Positions 31,396-39,918 of a DNA stretch of 54,494 nucleotides are shown here, in pieces. Numbering within the stretch: the stretch's first letter is position 1; each line of letters begins with the position of its first letter. This stretch comes from Clostridia bacterium (lineage in GTDB: Bacteria; Bacillota; Clostridia; Christensenellales; Aristaeellaceae), in assembly GCA_017938695.1 (NCBI GenBank), contig JAGBBA010000028.1, positions 1-54,494 of the forward strand, read 5' to 3'. The notes under the pieces are model-generated. The model was given only the letters and a program-made list of their open reading frames with translations. It did not search any database and was not told the origin of the DNA. A program made the translations under genes and the position numbers.

Positions 31396-32986
31396 GCACG
31401 ATCCTCTCTCCCGGCTTCAGCGCGCCGGGCTCCAGCGTGGGTGTTTTATGCCGCGTGTCCGTGCGGCGACGGGGCGTAGCATACCGCGGATGCCTGTGTA
31501 CGCGCCGGGGCGGTGCCGTCATGCGGCGGTTCAGCAGCTCGCTCTGCTCCACCTCCATGATGGGATGTCCCACCTCGTGGGTGGCCTTGGCCATCCGCGG
31601 CGGACGGCCGCTGAGCCAGATCATCGGCACCAGGTCATCCATGCCGTTCAGGGCAATATACATGTAGGGGCTGTCGTCCTCCGCCTCCGTCCGGCAGGAG
31701 ATGCGGTGGGGCTGGTTCAACCATTCCAGCAGCGCAGCCGAGTATGCCTTCAGGCCGATTTCGCCAATGATTTCGCTGATCTCCGCCTGGTACTCCGCCA
31801 CCCGGGCCATGTCCATGGGCTTGCCTGCAATGGACGCATAGGCCGATGCCATGTGCCTGCTGGCTGTGCGCAGCAGGGCATCCACCCGTTCATCCGCAGC
31901 CGCCGCCAGGGATTTCACCGGCAGCCTGGCTCCCAGGGCTCCCAGGGCCTCCACCATATCACCGGAGGTATAGCCCCCCAGCACGTTCAGATAGGCCATG
32001 GTGACCTCGATGCTGCTGGGCGTGTCCGTCATGTGCCGCAGCACCCGGGCCAGCAGCTGCCTGTTCCGGCAGGAGGCCTCGTCCGTGTCCCAGGTATAGC
32101 AGCGGCGGCGCAATGCCTCCGTGGTAGGATAGACCAGGCACATGCCCAGGTGCACCTCCGCGCCCATGCGGGGCACCAGATCCTCGCTGTTCTGCACATG
32201 ATACAAAGGATACGCCGCCGGGTCGTCCACGGCCAGGCCGGTCATCACCGAAGGTGCCGCAAAGCCGTAGCCCACCATGTTGCGGGGCAGCACGCCATCC
32301 TCCATGATCTTCCGGTGGGTATACACCTGCATCACCGCCGCGCCCTGGCTGTGGCCGCTCAGCCACAGCACGAACCGGCTGTTGGGGTGCTTCATTTCCT
32401 GCAAAATATGCCCCAGGGTGAGCTTCTCCAGCCCCAGCTCCTGGGCCGTTTCAGGAAAGTCGATGTCCTCTTCGTTGTCCTCAAACTGCTGGGTCAGTTG
32501 CAAAAAGCCTTTGTGCACGCCGCCCTCGCTGGTCATTCGGAAGTTGGAAAACCAGTCGTGCAGCCTGCCGCCGGTGCCCATAAAACTGATGGCCACCACG
32601 TACCGCCCCAGGGGCGCAGGGTGGATCATCACCAGGGCCTTGCCGGTGTCGCTCTTTTCCCTCTGCCGCAGCGCGCCGAACACCTGCTCCAGGGGATTCG
32701 TCCCTTTGATGCGCTGCCGCACGCGATACATTTTCCACGCGCTGGCCAGCTTTTGCACCGGCGATTTCTCACTGCTTTCGATGCCGTCGGTCAGGTCGCC
32801 GTCCACCTGGATGGTCACGTCGCGCCACCCGGCCTGGAGCCACCTTTGCACGTCCATGCTATACGTTGCTTTCGCCAGCATGGCCGACATCTGCACCGCC
32901 TCCACCGATAGCGGCGGCCTGAGCTTCCCCCACGGGTCGCTCTCCCACGCCCCCATCAGCGGCGTCACATTGCTTAAATCAATCAT
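31385..32986 (-). CDS. Lipase class 3-like alpha/beta hydrolase with basic tail
   Basis: 533 residues; GAGGAG before the ATG. The nucleophile elbow is SGHSQGAAVMQVY (Ser about 210), preceded by ISFMGTG (oxyanion region) and followed by YHVQNSEDLVPRMG, where the Asp lies, as in class 3 lipases. The His is less certain. A helical C-terminal half of about 200 residues and a very basic last 50 residues (RRMTAPPRRVHRHPRYATPRR) have no recognised family. No signal peptide, so it is presumably cytoplasmic or membrane-peripheral. First gene of the lipase-DUF1294-rarA-kinase run. No promoter is seen; the palindromic element lies immediately upstream. Confidence 0.75.
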   Translation of the reverse strand: MIDLSNVTPLMGAWESDPWGKLRPPLSVEAVQMSAMLAKATYSMDVQRWLQAGWRDVTIQVDGDLTDGIESSEKSPVQKLASAWKMYRVRQRIKGTNPLEQVFGALRQREKSDTGKALVMIHPAPLGRYVVAISFMGTGGRLHDWFSNFRMTSEGGVHKGFLQLTQQFEDNEEDIDFPETAQELGLEKLTLGHILQEMKHPNSRFVLWLSGHSQGAAVMQVYTHRKIMEDGVLPRNMVGYGFAAPSVMTGLAVDDPAAYPLYHVQNSEDLVPRMGAEVHLGMCLVYPTTEALRRRCYTWDTDEASCRNRQLLARVLRHMTDTPSSIEVTMAYLNVLGGYTSGDMVEALGALGARLPVKSLAAAADERVDALLRTASRHMASAYASIAGKPMDMARVAEYQAEISEIIGEIGLKAYSAALLEWLNQPHRISCRTEAEDDSPYMYIALNGMDDLVPMIWLSGRPPRMAKATHEVGHPIMEVEQSELLNRRMTAPPRRVHRHPRYATPRRRTDTRHKTPTLEPGALKPGERIVHVK

Positions 32987-32999
32987 GAACTACTCCTCA

Positions 33000-33135
33000 C
33001 CAGAGGGGACGTTGTCCCCTCTGGACTCCCCTACCAAAGGGTCTTCGACCCTCTGGACTCCCATTTTCGGAGATATGGGGCTTGGTTGGTTTCCTTGCTG
33101 GGGTCACGGTGCACAACAGGTGCACCGCGACGCGT
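33000..33135 (-). repeat. Palindromic element, locus 2 (module plus two hairpins)
   Basis: Read on the minus strand: CGCGTCGC, stem GGTGCAC, loop CTGTT, stem GTGCACC, GTGACCCC (33135-33099), then about 42 bp. Linker GGGAGT leads to a hairpin at 33056-33034 with loop GAA, and linker TAGGGGAGT to a hairpin at 33024-33000 with loop AAC. It fills the gap between the small 72-residue protein gene and the lipase gene. Confidence 0.85.
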
Positions 33136-33146
33136 GGTTGCGGCGT

Positions 33147-33365
33147 TTAGTCCTGTCCTTCGTCGCCGCGCTTATAGTCGGCAGAGAGCAGGCGATCCAG
33201 GGGGATGTCATAAGTCCCTTTGGGTCGCAGGCTGGTGAAGGTCACCCGGCCGGGCTGAAGATTTGTCACTTGGGCGTTCAGCTGCTTCATGCTGCCGTCG
33301 TCCGCAAAAAAGATCAGGCGAATGGGCCGCTGCTTTTCCAGGGAATAACGCAGAAATCGTTCCAT
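33147..33365 (-). CDS. Conserved-looking small protein of 72 residues
   Basis: It starts one base after the stop of the large membrane-protein gene, with GGAGG seven bases before the ATG inside that gene's last codons, so translation is probably coupled. The sequence (RYSLEKQRPIRLIFFADDG, RVTFTSLRPKGTYDIPLDRLLSADYKRGDEGQ) looks like a small beta-barrel with a WYL- or Sm-like rhythm. I recall similar small proteins in Clostridia, but no named family. Function unknown. Confidence 0.75.
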   Translation of the reverse strand: MERFLRYSLEKQRPIRLIFFADDGSMKQLNAQVTNLQPGRVTFTSLRPKGTYDIPLDRLLSADYKRGDEGQD

Positions 33366-33366
33366 G

Positions 33367-35331
33367 TCAGCCCTCCGGGATCTTGTAGATGGTAGCCTCG
33401 TCGTTTTCGAAGACGGGGGTGAACAGCTCGTCCAGGGCAGCTTCGTCCAGCGCGTAGTCATTGCGCTCGTAGCTGCTGACGTAGATGTAATCCACATCAT
33501 ATTTCGCCAGGACGTCCAGGTTTTCCTCCGGGGATGTGAAGAAGGCCTCAATGTCCTGCTTGCGCTCGTTGGTGTTGAAGCCGTGGTAATACAGCCACAA
33601 GTCGGGGCCGCACACGGTGGTACGCCCGGCAATGCTGCTGATGGGGTTCAGGTGCTGCGTACCGGAAAGGAACACGCTGTCCTCATCGGTGTTGTTTTGG
33701 GCATATTCGGCGGCCTCCACCGCACTGGCGTTGAAGGCCTGGTAGTCGCTGAGGCACTCGCGCCACAGGGTCAGCCCAGCGGAGAGGAACACGACAACCG
33801 CCGCTGCCGCCGCGATCACCGGACGGGCGCGCAGGCCCTCCAGCCGCCGCCACATTTTGGCGCACCAGTCCGCCACGATCATGCAGCACAAAAGCCATGC
33901 CAGGTACAGGAGCTTATTGTTATCATAGGCGTTGGGTTGGAAGCGGATCAGCTCCGCCACCACGATGATCACCGCCGCGCCAGAGAAAATGCGCCGGGTG
34001 TGCTTGTCTTTTTCGATCACCGCCAGGATCAGCGCGATCACCGGCAGGCCGATGTTTTTCACATAGAACCACAGGTAGAAGTCCCGCAGCTCGCCGTCGC
34101 CGTAGGGGTTGTTCACCCAGTTGAACCACAGCCGGATAAAGCTGTTGCTGCCCTCCCCCTGGAACACCTGGGCGAAGGTGAACAGCACCAGCTGGGGCAC
34201 CGCCAGCACGGCGGCCAGCAGCCCGTAGCACAGGTACCGCCGGAACTGCGGCCAGCGGTCTTCATCATGAATGAGGTCATAGACCATCATACCGGCGGAA
34301 CACAGGGCCAGTGCCACAAAGGAGTGGGTGTGGATCAGCGGCAGCGCGCCGCCCCACACGCCCAGCAGCGCAATGGCCCGTCCCCCGCCCAGCCGCTGCC
34401 GCTTGGCAGGGTCAAAGCAGGTGTACAGCAGGTAGAAGCAAGGGATCACCATGCACCAGCCGCCCAGCAGCGTACGCTGGGGGATCATCAGGTCGGCGAT
34501 GACGTTGCTCCAGCGCAGGTTGTTGGGGTCAGGCTGGTTGGTGGGCGTCTTGTAGTAGCCGTTGAGGATATGCTCGATCCGCGCCACCACGGTCAGCTTG
34601 CCGTTGGGTTCGTGCCCGGCCGCCTGGTCGAAATCGTAGAGGAAACCCAGGCCGCCGTTGAGGAAGAACAGCAGCGTGGCCAGCACCACAGTCTTTTTAC
34701 CCAGGGTCATTTCCCGGGCCAGGATCATCACGCCCAGGTAGCACAGGGCCATCATCAGCGTGCCGGGGAGGATCAGCGCCACCTGCTGGCTGCAGCCCAG
34801 CAGGTAGAACGTGGTGGACAGGCTGTCCATCAGGAAGGGGTAGGACAGCTGCTGCCCGGGATAGAAGGGATAATCCGGCGGAAAGGCTGCGTTCTTCAGC
34901 CCGGTGATGAAGCTCATGTGCATGGGCAGATCGCCGTAGGTGCTTTGCCCCACACACCAGTTGCCCCATTCGTCCACCCGCACCATATGGGTGTATTGCA
35001 GATAGCCGGAAAGCACCGTCAGCGGCAGCACCACAAGCAGGCATTGCCGCAGCAGCTGCTCCTCCCGCTCGTCCCAGGGGGCAGCCGCACGCCGGTCCCG
35101 CAGGAAAAAGCACCCAGCGGTAATCAATGCCAGCGGCACCAGCGCAACGCCATGAGCCTTTGCCGTAAAGCCCAGCCCGAAGGCGCACAGCGCAGGCAGC
35201 CACATCATCATGAGCAGGCCCGCGCTCAGCCCCAGCCAGATCCGCGTCAGTGGCGAATGCCGCGGCAAAAGGCAGCGCATCATCACCACGCCGCACGCCA
35301 GATAAACCGCCAGATACAATCCTGCAATCAC
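33367..35331 (-). CDS. Polytopic membrane protein, GT-C glycosyltransferase-like
   Basis: 654 residues from GTG 35331 with GGGAGG seven bases upstream. Longer readings run into the terminator of the M42 genes. About 12-14 membrane helices are followed by a C-terminal external domain of about 120 residues (SVFLSGTQHLNPISSIAGRTT, VDYIYVSSYERND). The first loop holds VDEWGNWCVGQSTYGDLPMHMSFITG and YPFYPGQQLSYPFLMD, typical of GT-C enzymes that use polyprenyl-linked sugars (acidic residues after the first helix). It probably adds a sugar to an exported polymer. The family is inferred from layout; the donor is unknown. Confidence 0.7.
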   Translation of the reverse strand: MIAGLYLAVYLACGVVMMRCLLPRHSPLTRIWLGLSAGLLMMMWLPALCAFGLGFTAKAHGVALVPLALITAGCFFLRDRRAAAPWDEREEQLLRQCLLVVLPLTVLSGYLQYTHMVRVDEWGNWCVGQSTYGDLPMHMSFITGLKNAAFPPDYPFYPGQQLSYPFLMDSLSTTFYLLGCSQQVALILPGTLMMALCYLGVMILAREMTLGKKTVVLATLLFFLNGGLGFLYDFDQAAGHEPNGKLTVVARIEHILNGYYKTPTNQPDPNNLRWSNVIADLMIPQRTLLGGWCMVIPCFYLLYTCFDPAKRQRLGGGRAIALLGVWGGALPLIHTHSFVALALCSAGMMVYDLIHDEDRWPQFRRYLCYGLLAAVLAVPQLVLFTFAQVFQGEGSNSFIRLWFNWVNNPYGDGELRDFYLWFYVKNIGLPVIALILAVIEKDKHTRRIFSGAAVIIVVAELIRFQPNAYDNNKLLYLAWLLCCMIVADWCAKMWRRLEGLRARPVIAAAAAVVVFLSAGLTLWRECLSDYQAFNASAVEAAEYAQNNTDEDSVFLSGTQHLNPISSIAGRTTVCGPDLWLYYHGFNTNERKQDIEAFFTSPEENLDVLAKYDVDYIYVSSYERNDYALDEAALDELFTPVFENDEATIYKIPEG

Positions 35332-35358
35332 GTTGGAACCTCCCGGGCATTTGTTTAC

Positions 35359-35406
35359 GAAAAAAAGAACGTGCGCGGGGTGGAAAACACTCCCCTCCCC
35401 GCGCAC
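35359..35406 (-). terminator. Terminator after the M42 peptidase genes
   Basis: 10-bp stem GTGCGCGGGG / CCCCGCGCAC with a 16-nt internal loop, then TTCTTTTTTT on the minus strand, just after the last M42 stop codon. Confidence 0.75.
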
Positions 35407-35415
35407 AAAATGATA

Positions 35416-36399
35416 TTACTTCTTCAGATAGGTCTGCAAAAGCTTCAGCGCAGCATCCATGTCGCGCATGTCGATCACTTCACAGGCGGAGTGCACATAA
35501 CGGCAGGGAATGGAGATGGTGCACACCGGGATGCCGCCGCGGGAGGTCTGCATAGCACCAGCATCAGTGCCGCCGAAGGGCAGCACTTCGCGCTGGGTCT
35601 TCACACCGGCCTTTTCGCCGCAGGCCAGCAGCTCGTCGCGCAGGGCAGGGTTGGAAATGCTGGCACGGTCCATCACCTTCACGGCGCAGCCCTCGCCCAG
35701 CTTGATGGCAGGGATCTTGGTTTCGGGGGTATCGCCCCAGGTGGTCACATCCAGCGCGATGCCGATATCGGGCTCCTTGGCAAAGGAGGCCACCTTCGCG
35801 CCGCGCAGGCCCACTTCCTCCTGCACGGAGAACACGGCGATCACGGTGTCCTTGGTTTCGCCGATGGTCTGCATCAGCTTCACCAGCAAGGCGCAGGCAC
35901 AGCGGTCGTCCATGGCGGGAGAAGCCACGCGGTTTTCGCCCAGGCGGAAGCAATCAGGCGCATACACAGCCATGTCGCCCAGCTTGACCATCTTTTCGGC
36001 CTCTTCCTTGCTTTCCGCGCCGATGTCGATAAACAGGTTCTTCATGGCCTTGGCACCCTGCACAGGCTCGCAGACCACCACGCCCTCCACGCCATTGGTA
36101 AACACTACATGGCGGGTCAGGCTCACGTCGATGCCGATGCCGCCCACGTTGGTCACACGCAGGAAGCCTTCCTTTTCATAGCCGGTCACGATGAAGCCGA
36201 TGTGGTCCATATGCGCGCTGAACATGATCTTCTTTCCGTTGGGGTCCGTGCCGTTCTTCACGCAGATCAGGTTGCCCAGGGCGTCGGTCTCCATGGAGTC
36301 AACGCACCAGTTCAGTTCCTCATGGATGGCAGCGGCCACAGGCTCTTCCATGCCGGAGGGGCCGATGGGCTTGAGCACTTTCTTCAGAATATCAAACAT
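35416..36399 (-). CDS. M42-family aminopeptidase, copy 3
   Basis: 327 residues; GGGAGAG before the ATG. M42 enzymes (PepA/FrvX/TET type) are cytosolic, self-compartmentalising di-metal aminopeptidases. Metal and catalytic residues are in place: His in FSAHMDHIGF, Asp in SPAMDDRCA, the Glu pair in VQEEVGLRG, Asp in IALDVTTWG, and His in CRYVHSACE. Last of three tandem paralogues, 20 bp after copy 2, followed by a terminator. Sequence divergence among the three suggests different peptide preferences within one oligomeric system. Confidence 0.9.
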   Translation of the reverse strand: MFDILKKVLKPIGPSGMEEPVAAAIHEELNWCVDSMETDALGNLICVKNGTDPNGKKIMFSAHMDHIGFIVTGYEKEGFLRVTNVGGIGIDVSLTRHVVFTNGVEGVVVCEPVQGAKAMKNLFIDIGAESKEEAEKMVKLGDMAVYAPDCFRLGENRVASPAMDDRCACALLVKLMQTIGETKDTVIAVFSVQEEVGLRGAKVASFAKEPDIGIALDVTTWGDTPETKIPAIKLGEGCAVKVMDRASISNPALRDELLACGEKAGVKTQREVLPFGGTDAGAMQTSRGGIPVCTISIPCRYVHSACEVIDMRDMDAALKLLQTYLKK

Positions 36400-36419
36400 G
36401 TTGAATCTCTCCCTCTGTA

Positions 36420-37433
36420 TCAGATGCTCTTCAGCAGAGCTTTGGTCAGTTCAAGCTGGCTGTCCACATCGCTGTATTTCACAACGGAGGACGGGCTGTG
36501 GATGTAGCGGCAGGGCACAGACAGCACCACCACGGGCATGCCGCCCCGGGCGCGCTGCATGTTGCCTGCATCGTTGCCGCCGGAAACGCTGCGCTTGACA
36601 TGGTAGCTCAGGCCATTCTTTTCCGCCACGTCAATGGTGTGCTGGAACAGCTTGCGGTTGGCGATGGAGGTGCCGTCCATAAAGGACACGCACACGCCTG
36701 CGCCGGTATTGCACACCTGCAGGGTCTCGGGCACGTTGCCCAGGTCGTTGCAGGTGGTGCCTTCCAGCACGATGCCCATATCGGGATCCATGGCGAAGGC
36801 CGCACCCTTGGAGCCGCGGCAGCCGGTTTCTTCCTGGGAGGCGAACACGCAGATCACGTCGCAGTCGTAGTCGCCCTTCAGCACACGCAGCATATTGAAG
36901 ATGCCCACGCGGTCGTCCAGGGCCTTGGCGGACACATAGCCGTCGCCAAACTCCACATAGTCGGTATCAAAGCAGATGTAGGTGCCCTTGGGGGCCTTGG
37001 CCTCGGCCTCTTCGCGCTTCTTGGCACCGATATCCACATAGATATCGCTGTAGCCCAGCACACGCTCCCGGTCGGCAGCGGACTGCAGGTGGATGGCCAT
37101 TGCGCCGATGATGCCAGGGATCTTGTCGTCGCCCACGGTAACGCGCTTGGAGATGATCACCCGGGGATCCACGCCGCCCACGCAGTTCACGCGCAGGAAG
37201 CCGTCCTCCGTGCAGGAGGTGACGATGAGGCCCACCTCATCCATGTGGGCAGAGAGCATCACGCGCTTGCGGGGCTCTGCGCCCTTGCCCTGTTTCACGG
37301 CCACCACATTGCCCATGCGGTCGATGGAGGTGGTCACGCCGGGGTATTCCTTCAGCTCTTCCAGCAGAGCGCGGCGCAGGGCCTGCTCGTGACCGGCAGG
37401 AGCGTTGAATTCAGTCAGCCATTTCAGATCCAT
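36420..37433 (-). CDS. M42-family aminopeptidase, copy 2
   Basis: 337 residues; GGAGG seven bases before the ATG, which lies within the 3' end of copy 1 (10-bp overlap). Motifs: LSAHMDEVGL, SAKALDDRVG, FASQEETGCRG, IVLEGTTCND and CRYIHSPSSV. At the fourth metal position this copy has Glu (LEG) where the other two have Asp. Cytosolic peptide degradation is likely. Confidence 0.9.
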   Translation of the reverse strand: MDLKWLTEFNAPAGHEQALRRALLEELKEYPGVTTSIDRMGNVVAVKQGKGAEPRKRVMLSAHMDEVGLIVTSCTEDGFLRVNCVGGVDPRVIISKRVTVGDDKIPGIIGAMAIHLQSAADRERVLGYSDIYVDIGAKKREEAEAKAPKGTYICFDTDYVEFGDGYVSAKALDDRVGIFNMLRVLKGDYDCDVICVFASQEETGCRGSKGAAFAMDPDMGIVLEGTTCNDLGNVPETLQVCNTGAGVCVSFMDGTSIANRKLFQHTIDVAEKNGLSYHVKRSVSGGNDAGNMQRARGGMPVVVLSVPCRYIHSPSSVVKYSDVDSQLELTKALLKSI

Positions 37434-38461
37434 AGGTCATCCTCCCATCCTGCGTCCAGCTCGCTGAGGAAGTGGGCGATCACGCGGCCGCCCTCGGTCA
37501 GTGCCTGGAGGTCGATGGTCTCCACCGTGGTGTGCATGTACTTCAGCGGCAGGGACAAAAGCACCGTGGGGATGCCCGCACGGGCGATGCCCACTGCGTC
37601 AGCATCGGTGTAGGTGCTGCGGGCACTGACAGCGGTCTGCAGCTTTACATGGTGCTCCTTGGCGCACTTCATCAGCCGGTCCAGCAGCTTGGGCTGGATG
37701 TAGGGGCCGATGGTGGCGCACAGGCTATCGCCGTCCACGGTGGTATCGGGGCGGCTGCCGGGGATGGTGGCATGATCCACATCCAGGGCCACAGCCAGGT
37801 CGGGATCAATGGCGAAGGCCGCCGTCATGGCACCGCGGGAGCCGACCTCCTCCTGGGTGGAACCCACGAAGTACACGTCAGCGTCGCAGTGCATCTTGCT
37901 CAGCCGCTCGGCAGCCAGCAGCAGAATGGTCACGCAGGCGCGGTCATCCATGGTCTTGCAGGCGATCTGCCCGTTCATCAGCTCGGTCAAGGGGGCGTTG
38001 AAGGTCACCAGGTCGCCGATGTGCACCAGCTCCTTCACCTTGTCGCCGGGCAGGCCCACGTCCACATAAAGATCCTTGCTGCTGTAATTCTTGCTGCGCA
38101 TTTCATCCGTCAGCAGGTGGGGCGGCAGCGCGCCGATGGTGCCGAACAGCTTCTCCTTGCCATGCACCCACACGCGGCAAGCAGGCAGGATGCGGGGATC
38201 CACGCCGCCCACATTGCCCAGGCGGATGCTGCCGTCGTCCTCGATATCCACCACCATCAGGCCGATCTCGTCCATATGGGCACAGAGCATCACCTTGGGG
38301 CCGTTGCCCTTCTTATGGGCAATGACATTGTACATGCTGTCAATGCTCACTTCATCCACAAAAGGGCGGAACTGCTCTGCAAAATATTCTGCAATTTCCA
38401 TTTCCTGTCCACTGGGCCCCAGCTTGCCTGCGGCCTCAGACAGTACCTTCTGTATGTCCAT
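37424..38461 (-). CDS. M42-family aminopeptidase, copy 1
   Basis: 345 residues; AAGGAGG before the ATG. Motifs: LCAHMDEIGL, CKTMDDRACV, STQEEVGSRG, VALDVDHATI and LKYMHTTVETID. First of the three-gene operon, with an extended -10 promoter just upstream. All ligands of the di-metal site are conserved. Overlap with copy 2 suggests coupled translation and a possible mixed complex. Confidence 0.9.
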   Translation of the reverse strand: MDIQKVLSEAAGKLGPSGQEMEIAEYFAEQFRPFVDEVSIDSMYNVIAHKKGNGPKVMLCAHMDEIGLMVVDIEDDGSIRLGNVGGVDPRILPACRVWVHGKEKLFGTIGALPPHLLTDEMRSKNYSSKDLYVDVGLPGDKVKELVHIGDLVTFNAPLTELMNGQIACKTMDDRACVTILLLAAERLSKMHCDADVYFVGSTQEEVGSRGAMTAAFAIDPDLAVALDVDHATIPGSRPDTTVDGDSLCATIGPYIQPKLLDRLMKCAKEHHVKLQTAVSARSTYTDADAVGIARAGIPTVLLSLPLKYMHTTVETIDLQALTEGGRVIAHFLSELDAGWEDDLWI

Positions 38462-38489
38462 GCTTTTCCTCCTTCATAAAATTGCCAAT

Positions 38490-38498
38490 ATTATACCA
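38490..38498 (-). promoter_or_regulatory. Extended -10 promoter of the M42 operon
   Basis: TGGTATAAT on the minus strand (TG-N-TATAAT), 28 bp before the first M42 start codon. There is no good -35, which fits an extended -10 type. Confidence 0.6.
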
Positions 38499-38525
38499 TA
38501 GATGCCCGAAAAATGAAACCACCGC

Positions 38526-38660
38526 CCAAAGGGAGGTGCTGCCTCCCTTTGGAAACCCTCCGCCCGAGGGATGGCATCCCTCGGGGCTCCCCCTTTGGCT
38601 GCGTGTTGCGTACGCATCCAAGCAGGGGTCACGCCGCGCAACGGGCGCGGCGCGACGTGG
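38526..38660 (-). repeat. Palindromic element, locus 3 (module plus two hairpins)
   Basis: Read on the minus strand: ACGTCGC, stem GCCGCGC, loop CCGTT, stem GCGCGGC, GTGACCCCTGC (38660-38622), about 37 bp, then hairpins at 38585-38563 (10-bp stem, 3-nt loop) and 38552-38526 (11-bp stem), separated by CGGAGGGTTT. It lies between crh and the M42 operon promoter. Confidence 0.85.
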
Positions 38661-38678
38661 AATATGGGGCGTATGGGG

Positions 38679-38930
38679 TCAGGCGTTCAGCCATTCCAGG
38701 ATGGCAGCAGAGGCAGCGTCCTCGTCCGGGCCCTCTGCCAGAAGCACCATATTGCACTGGTCATCCAGTCCCAGGGATAACAGCCCCAGCATGGACTTGG
38801 CATTCACCAGCTTCTGATTGTGCTCGATCATCACCCGGCTCTCAAACCGGTTGGCGATCTGCACCAGCTGCGCCGCACTGGAACGATTCAGCGGCTTACC
38901 TTCTGGAAAAGTGATCTGGTTTTTAATCAT
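38679..38930 (-). CDS. crh: Crh-like HPr paralogue lacking the active-site His
   Basis: 83 residues from ATG 38930 (GGGAGG seven bases upstream), overlapping whiA by 8 bp. It has the HPr fold, but the HPr active-site segment GLHARPA reads PLNRSSA, so the phosphorylatable His is missing. The regulatory Ser46 region is kept (NAKSMLGLLSLG). That combination and the place after whiA match Crh of Bacillus subtilis, a regulatory HPr phosphorylated on Ser by HPr kinase that acts in catabolite repression and, in some species, methylglyoxal control. HPr kinase is not in the window. Confidence 0.85.
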   Translation of the reverse strand: MIKNQITFPEGKPLNRSSAAQLVQIANRFESRVMIEHNQKLVNAKSMLGLLSLGLDDQCNMVLLAEGPDEDAASAAILEWLNA

Positions 38931-39909
38931 TTGTGTTCCTCCCTTCCGCCTTTTGTATGGGCAGTGTCGCCCTGATTTCCTTTGCAATATCCATCAAGCG
39001 GCGCATACGGTGATTCACGCCGCTTTTTCCCACAGGTGGATCCATCAGCTGGCCCAGCTCGTTCAGGCTGAGGGACGTGTGCTCCAGCCGCAGCCGGGCA
39101 ATTTCCTGCAAGCCCGGGGGCAGGGTGAACAGTCCTCGTTGGATGGAGATCAGCTTGATGGCCTCGATTTGCTCATCCGCCGCATTCAGCATGCGCTCGG
39201 AGTTGTGCTCGTCGCAGTTGGAAGCCCGGTTGGCCTCAGCCCGCATCTGCTTTTTGATGCGGATGTTTTCCAGCTCCAGCACGGCCTGGCTGGCACCCAT
39301 CAGGGCCAGCATATCGGCAATCTGCTGCGCGCCCTTGAGGTACATCACGTTTTGCCCCTTGCGCACATGCTCGTGCACGGGCAGGCCACACTTGTCCAGC
39401 AGCTTGGCCAGGGTCTGGCGCAGGCTCTGATCCTCCGCCACCCATTCGAAATGATAGCTCTTTTCCGGGTTGTTCATGGAGCCGCAGCCCAGGAACGCGC
39501 CGCGCAGGAAGGCCCTGCGGCAGCACTGCCGCGTCATGGGATGCCGGGGCGCGGTGCGCTTCAGGCTGATGTGCCCCTCCTCGTCACGCTCCATCATGTG
39601 CAGGGCGATGAGCAGCGTCTGGGAGTCCTGGTCACCCAGGGTCAGCACGCAGCTGCGGCGGCCGCCCAGGCGGGTGTGCTGCACAAAATGCAGCTTGGCC
39701 GTAATGTTGAGCTGGGTGCGCAAAAGCAGAAAGATGCGGCGCGCCAGGGCGGCGTTTTCCACCCGGTAGGTCACCTGCACGCGACCCAGGCCGCGCAGGG
39801 CCAGGCTGCCGGAGGTCTGCGTCAGGGCAGACAATTCGCTGAGAATACAGCAGCTTTTGCCCATGGGCAGGCGGATCAGCTCATCCTTTGCCACAGATGA
39901 AAAGGACAT
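38923..39909 (-). CDS. whiA: DNA-binding protein WhiA
   Basis: 328 residues; AAGGAG before the ATG. An N-terminal degenerate LAGLIDADG-like domain (about 1-200, with CCRRAFLRGAFLGCGSMNNPEKSYHFEW) and a C-terminal helix-turn-helix (about 215-315: NRASNCDEHNSERMLNAADEQIEAI, SLNELGQLMDPPVGKSGVNHRMRRL). WhiA affects division and chromosome segregation in Bacillus and sporulation in Streptomyces. It follows rapZ directly. The yvcK/mgfK gene normally between them is absent here. Confidence 0.97.
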   Translation of the reverse strand: MSFSSVAKDELIRLPMGKSCCILSELSALTQTSGSLALRGLGRVQVTYRVENAALARRIFLLLRTQLNITAKLHFVQHTRLGGRRSCVLTLGDQDSQTLLIALHMMERDEEGHISLKRTAPRHPMTRQCCRRAFLRGAFLGCGSMNNPEKSYHFEWVAEDQSLRQTLAKLLDKCGLPVHEHVRKGQNVMYLKGAQQIADMLALMGASQAVLELENIRIKKQMRAEANRASNCDEHNSERMLNAADEQIEAIKLISIQRGLFTLPPGLQEIARLRLEHTSLSLNELGQLMDPPVGKSGVNHRMRRLMDIAKEIRATLPIQKAEGRNTND

Positions 39910-39918
39910 TTTCTCTCC

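Noticed and set aside
33364-36507. Very long plus-strand open frame of 1047 codons
   Set aside because: Runs antisense across the GT-C-like gene and the M42 genes; its composition is His/Gln/Val-rich shadow coding caused by GC-rich codon bias, with no start signal.
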